A stretch of DNA of 64,000 bases from assembly GCA_019925795.1 (NCBI GenBank), contig CM034315.1:29369867-29433866 (forward strand). Reading direction: 5' to 3'. Made by a program: the position numbers and the translations under genes. This stretch comes from Dendrobium chrysotoxum (taxonomy: Eukaryota; Streptophyta; Magnoliopsida; Asparagales; Orchidaceae). The notes below the pieces were generated by a model. It made no database searches. It worked only from the letters and a program-made list of their open reading frames with translations, and was not told the origin of the DNA. Every line of letters starts with the position of its first letter. Position 1 is the stretch's first letter. This document shows positions 59,201-64,000 of this stretch, one piece after another.

Positions 59201-60190
59201 AGCCAAATTAAAAAAACTAGGCAAGTATGGCTGAAGACTATAAACTTATCGCTGATGGGAGGAAACCTACTTGTGTTTGTTATTTTTAATTACTATTATA
59301 CCCTGTGTTTATTTTATATTATTTTATATCTTATTAAATTTTCTTATATTTAAATTATCACATATTGTTCTCTAAAGTTATTACACTTGATTTCTTATTT
59401 AGCCAAAATAAAAATTATAATTAAAAATTATGGTAAATTAGGATAATAATAAAACTCGAGATTATAATTTGAATGAACATTGCATAATAATTCTTTCTTT
59501 GAAAAACCTAACACTTAACTAATCTTGATCATTTAAGCTATTGACTTAATTTTAAATATAAAAACTATGCATTAACTTATATTAATAATTACATTAAAAA
59601 TTAATAAATAAATTTGACGATTGGATACAAGTAGCTTAAATCAAGAAAATCATAATTAAACTTGAAGGTGTAACTAGAAAATTTATTGATTTTTACATTA
59701 ATGCTAAAGGATTGTAAGAGAAGAAAAGTAAAAATTGATATTAAAAATCATTAAGTATGTACTCTACAAAATAAAAAAATGGTTCAAAATGAAAAAAGAT
59801 AAGTACATTAAAAAATTAGTATCACTTGTAGCTTGACTTCAATTGCATCCTACTATTTAACGAAAAAGGATAAAATAAGTAATCTATTACATGTGATAAT
59901 GTACTAATGAAATCCTTATTTAAACTATGAGCAACTTATCTCTAGATTATATTATTCATTTTATATTTAGAAGTTAATATTGTATTTTTAAAGATCATGA
60001 ATAAATTTAAAATATGCAAAAATAGGATGACTGTTTATGATAAATGTCATGTCATTTCAAATTTGAATAATAGCATGTTCATACCAAATTTCTTCTAGAC
60101 AATGCTGCATTATCCAATATTTTTTGTAATTTTAAATTATTAATTTTTACTTTGGCTATTAAGGTGCTTAAGGAGTGAATGCAAGTGTTT
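59201..60190. other. Element C non-coding 3' region
   Basis: AT-rich, no gag or pol remnant detected. It stands where pol would be expected, so pol was deleted or replaced. Confidence 0.5.
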
Positions 60191-60205
60191 AAGATGGGGG
60201 GAATT
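60191..60205 (+). other. Polypurine tract of element C
   Basis: AAGATGGGGGGAATT directly before the 3' LTR start. Confidence 0.8.
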
Positions 60206-61781
60206 TGATAAGTATAAATTATGCATTATTTTAGTTATATTAAATTAAGTAAAAATATATTATTTTTGCTGAGTTTGTACAAAAATTATGCAGGAAAAAA
60301 AAATACAAGTGTTGGACAATGTCGTAACACCGATAAGGATTGTGCCACAATTATTACACATCAAAGCCGAAGTGTCAATTTCAATGTGGCGGCACCGACC
60401 TTCTATGTTTCCATGTGTTGCAGTGTCACAAACATCAACATTATGGTGTATCACAGCATTGTTGCACCCAAAATTAGCACCATAGTATTGGGTGTCTCAA
60501 AAAATTTATGGAGGAGCACTAACCTTTCTAACGCCTCAGCACCAAAATGTTATTCCAAGCACCATGGTGCTCACATTTTATAGTGCAACGATAGAACAAC
60601 TACAACTCCTAAGAGCCACACTGACTTAATGAAGAGTCACACTGATTAAGGCTATAATCATGCCACATCACCGAGCACCGCAGCATATCTAACACTACAG
60701 CACCAAGGTGCTAATTTATTTTTTCACCATTGTGGGACCACCCTGTCCAGCACTGCAACACTTGAATCCAATCATGTACTTACTATAGATAGATGTCAAT
60801 TCTATTATTTGCAATGTTCAGTTATGTGGGTGAAATTTTAGTACATTTCAACGTATTTATTTTATTCACCCTTAGATTAAAGTCTAAGGGAGGCCAGGGA
60901 AGTGCAATATATAATTTATAGGAGAGTTTAGCTTATATTTTAATAAGAAACTCTATAAGCGAATGACAGTGTGTAGAGAAGATACTTTGACCCTTTCTAG
61001 TGATAAATTTATTATTACTTCTCATGAACTTTATTTTTCCATAAATAAATTAAATATAAATTTTCTTGTTGTTTCTTCCTTGTCTAGCGAGTTCTCTTAT
61101 TTTTTCCTGATGATATAAAATGCATATTAAGTTTTAATATAGGCTCTTTTTCTTTAAGAAAAATAATGATGTTTTTTTATATCTCCCATTTTTTATTTTG
61201 TATATATAATGGTCATGTGTGTAGTTAAAATCTAGTATGATATATAGTCTGGATGGTGAAATGCAAGAATAAATAGGAATATTAAAATAGAATATTGGCA
61301 TGCCTAGGCATAAGATGTTTGAATATTTTAGGTTCAATGGAGGTAGTAAAATTGTATGTTGATTAACTATCTTTTTTTTATCCCTACAAGCTTGACAAAG
61401 ATCTAGGGATGCACATATTCTAATTCACATATACAATTTAGGAAAAATATGTTATTTTCATGCATCAGTCTAAAATATTTTATTAAAATTGTATCAACTA
61501 TATTACTTATTTTCATTCAATGGTAGGAACTTAAAAACTTCAATTTTCATTTTAGTAGGATAAATTCATGTAATTGGAGTAAGTAGGAGTTTATTATGGT
61601 ATAGTAGAGTAATTCCTCATGGGTTTGACACTCTATTCTATCACTTTATTACTGGATTTGACACATATACTTGTGTAGATTAGTGTGCTTTTATAAATTT
61701 TATATCAAAAAAAATCTATGCGTATTTCAAATTCTACAAATTTCACATTAGCTCACCAATAACATTGCATGCCCCACATCA
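60206..61781 (+). repeat. 3' LTR of element C
   Basis: 1,576 bases, paired with 55814-57411. Contains a perfect 14-bp palindrome AGCACCATGGTGCT at 60558-60571. The right edge ...CACATCA is followed by TATAG. Confidence 0.87.
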
Positions 61782-61786
61782 TATAG

Positions 61787-63175
61787 AAGTTAGTTAATAG
61801 ACCTAATGATCAAAGTATAGTAGGTACTAAATGGGTTTTTAAAAATAAGTAGAATGATTCTGGGCCAGTGATTAGAAATAAGTCCAGATTAATAGTTAAG
61901 GGGTATAAACCCCTAGATAGACGGTATTGATTTTGAGGAAACCTTTTCTCTGTAGCTAAGTTAGAATCCATTAGAGTCCTATTAACATTTGCTTAGAGTC
62001 TTCAAATTATACCAAATGGGTGTTAAGACTGCTTTTCTAAATGGATTTATTAAAGAACATGCATAAATAGAATAACCCCTAGGCTTTGAAAATTTCTCAT
62101 TCCCAAACTAGTATATAAATTGAAGAAAGTTTTATATGGGTTGAAATAAGCACCTAGGGCATGGTAAGAGAGACTTAACACTTTTCTACTAGATAAATTC
62201 TTTATTGAGGGTAGTGTAGACACCATTTTATTCTTTAAGAAGGCTAGACATAATGTATTCATAATGAAGATTTATATTGATGATACTTTTGGATCTATAA
62301 ATAAAAAAATTAGTAATAAGTTTTTAGCTGCTATGCATAAGGAATTTAAAATGAGTATGATAGGAGTGCTGAGTTATTTTCCTGGATTTAGTATAAAGAA
62401 GAGAGAAGAGGGTACCTTCCTTAGTCAGACAAAATACATTAAGGAGATCTTGAAAAAAAAATATGAAAGGTTCTGAAAGCATGAATATACTAATGAGCTC
62501 AACCGTCCAAGTAGATAAGGATGTATATGGAAAATCAGTTGATTAGATGAGGTATTGAGGAATCATAAGATCGCCACTTTATTTGACTGATAGCAGACTA
62601 AATATTATATTTAGTTTTATTTATGTGTAAGATTTCAAGATGATCCAAAAGAATCCCTTAGAAATTTGATAGGGACCCTAAACTTAAGAATCTGGTATCC
62701 TAGGCATAGCACCATCTTTGACATTTAGGATATTCAAATATAGATTTTGTAGGATGTAGAGTAGATAAGGAAAGTACATCTGGTGTTTATCAATTCATAG
62801 GATAACCCTTAGTTTTTTGGTCTAGGAGAAAGTAAAATTTTATAGCTCAATCCACTACTAAAGTAAAATAAATAGTTGTAAGTAGTTGTGTTGCCCAAGT
62901 CTTATGACTGAAGTGATAAATTCTTAAGATTAGACTATTAGTAAAACCATCCCTATCATGTTTGATAATATTAATGCAATCAATATTTCAAAAAATTGAA
63001 TCCAACATTCTTACATAGAGCACATTAACATTAGCCATTAGTTCAATAGGGAACATATAACAAATGGCAATATAGAATTACACCATATGGATACTAAAAA
63101 TTAATTGGCAGACATCTTTACCAAACCCCTATTATGACACATTTAGAAGTTTAGAACTAGACTAGGTGTTATTGA
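61787..63175 (+). pseudogene. Element D reverse transcriptase and RNase H
   Basis: Continues the frame interrupted by C: KLV.RPNDQSIVGTKWVFKNK, then the catalytic motif KIYIDDTFGS (62264 on) followed by KEFKMSMIGVLSYFPGFSIKKREEGTFLSQTKYIKEIL. Near 62720-62860 comes GFCRVDKESTSGVYQF-like RNase H sequence, and NGNIELHHMDTKN.LADIFTKPLL near 63065-63130 is the copia RNase H end. Stops are frequent. Confidence 0.85.
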
Positions 63176-63179
63176 TATT

Positions 63180-64000
63180 TGATATGTGTAAATTATATAT
63201 TATTTAATGTATTTTATTTTCAGTGAAATTGTGTTTTCTTAGTTATTTTTGTGGAGGAAAAACTAAAAAATTGGCAAAAATTTTAAGGAGCTTTTAGCAC
63301 TATAACATCTAATGATACAATGCCACAGTGCTACCTTCAATACCACTCGGACGCTCAAATTCTGACATGGTGGCACCAAGTTCTCTATTTGCAAGCACTA
63401 TGGTGGCAACACAGATAAACTTGAAGCATTATCAGCATCGTGACATCAAAAAGTCTGCTTGTTAGTGCTAGATTCTCTACTTTTAAATACCGTGGTGCCA
63501 TAATTTCTCACACCTTTGTACCTATTTTGCACTTTGGGTGTCACAACGCTCCAATGTCCATACCACCACATCATTACAGTTATAACTTCCAGGGAACATC
63601 ATCTATCAGTGAAGAGATTTGGTTGTTGTAATAGATCCACATCAGCAAGCACCGTAGTGGTGTAAAAGCTTTAGCTCTTTTGCATTAGTTCACTTCAAGG
63701 GCACCGCAACACTAGTTTCCATTTTTATAGTTTTCTATAAATAGTTGTTGTGTTATGTTTGTAGGAAAGTTTAGTCATTTGTATAATTTCAATACTTTTT
63801 AAAATACTTCTCAAGTTCTCTCTTAAAGTAAAATCTAAGGGTGGATAGGAAGTACAAGATACAATTATTTGGAGTGTTTAGTCTGTGTTTCTTGTAGCAA
63901 CTCTGTAAGTTAAAGGGAGAAGAAGTGTGGAGGAGATACTTTGATCCTTTATAATGATATCTCTCTCTTGTATTTTTCATTCTTCCATGAGTTTAATGAA
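63180..64000 (+). repeat. Athila-like LTR of the element C family, cut by the window end
   Basis: Starts TGATATGTGTAAATTATATATT right after the RNase H end of D. It carries the same series of words as the C LTRs: gcactatggtgg, ...aaagtctaaggg.gg..aggaagt, gaga(t)actttgat.cttt..atgata. It is a diverged third copy. Whether a whole element follows cannot be told. Confidence 0.7.

Larger units (their letters stand above)
55809..61786 (+). mobile_element. Element C: Athila-like gypsy element without pol, TSD TATAG
   Basis: TATAG flanks it (55809-55813, 61782-61786). LTRs are 55814-57411 and 60206-61781 (both TGATAAGTATAAATTATGCATT at the start and ...CATCA at the end), with a tRNA-Asp-like PBS and a PPT. 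Between them lies only a broken gag and non-coding DNA; no protease, RT or integrase. The two LTRs have drifted strongly (about 75-80% over the first 150 bases by eye), so it is old. Confidence 0.88.
37449..63179 (+). mobile_element. Element D: decayed SIRE-like Ty1/copia retrotransposon broken by later insertions
   Basis: In order on the plus strand: LTR (37449-about 39310), initiator-Met PBS (39327), gag with coiled-coil extension (39370-41100), protease/pre-integrase (41110-41916), an interruption to about 55000, integrase (55000-55620), then RT/RNase H split by element C (55814-61781) and finishing near 63175. Gag with a long coiled-coil tail and LTR similarity to the solo LTR at 43996-45681 suggest the SIRE/Maximus group. 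Many stops and frameshifts; dead. The 3' LTR is not seen; an Athila-like LTR begins at 63180. Confidence 0.75.

Overview
This is a stretch of a transposon-rich, AT-rich nuclear genome from a flowering plant. The evidence is plant-type Ty3/gypsy (Tat and Athila lineages) and Ty1/copia (SIRE-like) LTR retrotransposons, a plant RTE-type LINE with a TTG tail, hAT elements with TTF-type/DUF4371 transposase remains, and one intron-bearing cysteine-rich receptor-like kinase (CRK). I cannot name the species. No rRNA gene, intact tRNA gene, CRISPR array, operon or organellar block was seen.

Layout. 1-4097 and 14962-about 22000 (minus strand) are the two halves of one Tat-lineage gypsy element (element A). 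Its order is 5' LTR, tRNA-Arg-type PBS, ORF1, gag, protease, RT, RNase H and a second RNase H; integrase and the 3' LTR lie beyond base 1. A second, related element (B, 4098-14961) sits inside A. It has both LTRs, PBS, PPT and a 5-bp target duplication (CGTAC), but its core has collapsed so that the start of gag is joined to the end of integrase. B is a non-autonomous derivative with repeat-rich 3' UTR sequence.

22000-25570 has no recognisable gene. 25575-26885 holds two inverted tRNA-derived SINE candidates. 26929-30194 is the one apparently intact host gene, a CRK of seven exons and 650 codons on the minus strand; all introns are GT-AG and all kinase motifs are present. 30956-36076 is a DNA-transposon cluster: a 1.16-kb non-autonomous hAT with 8-bp target duplication, two MITE-like fold-backs, and a decayed hAT transposase gene.

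37449-63179 is a decayed SIRE-like copia element (D, plus strand) cut open by later insertions. The first gap (about 41917-55000) contains unclassified AT-rich DNA, a solo SIRE-like LTR (43996-45681, TSD TTGAA) and a nearly intact RTE LINE (47054-50173, 14-bp TSD). The second gap is an Athila-like gypsy element without pol (C, 55814-61781, TSD TATAG) placed in the middle of D's reverse transcriptase; C's own gag carries a 5'-truncated RTE tail. A third Athila-like LTR begins at 63180 and runs off the window.

The genes do not form a pathway: the CRK is a host signalling gene and everything else is mobile DNA. I see no strong case for a new biological system. The most unusual signal is an array of 15-17 bp perfect or near-perfect palindromes in the SIRE-like LTRs. 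The dyad symmetry is kept between two LTRs although the bases differ. Also notable are a coding-like segment shared by both LTRs of B and a double-palindromic hairpin at 46260-46305.
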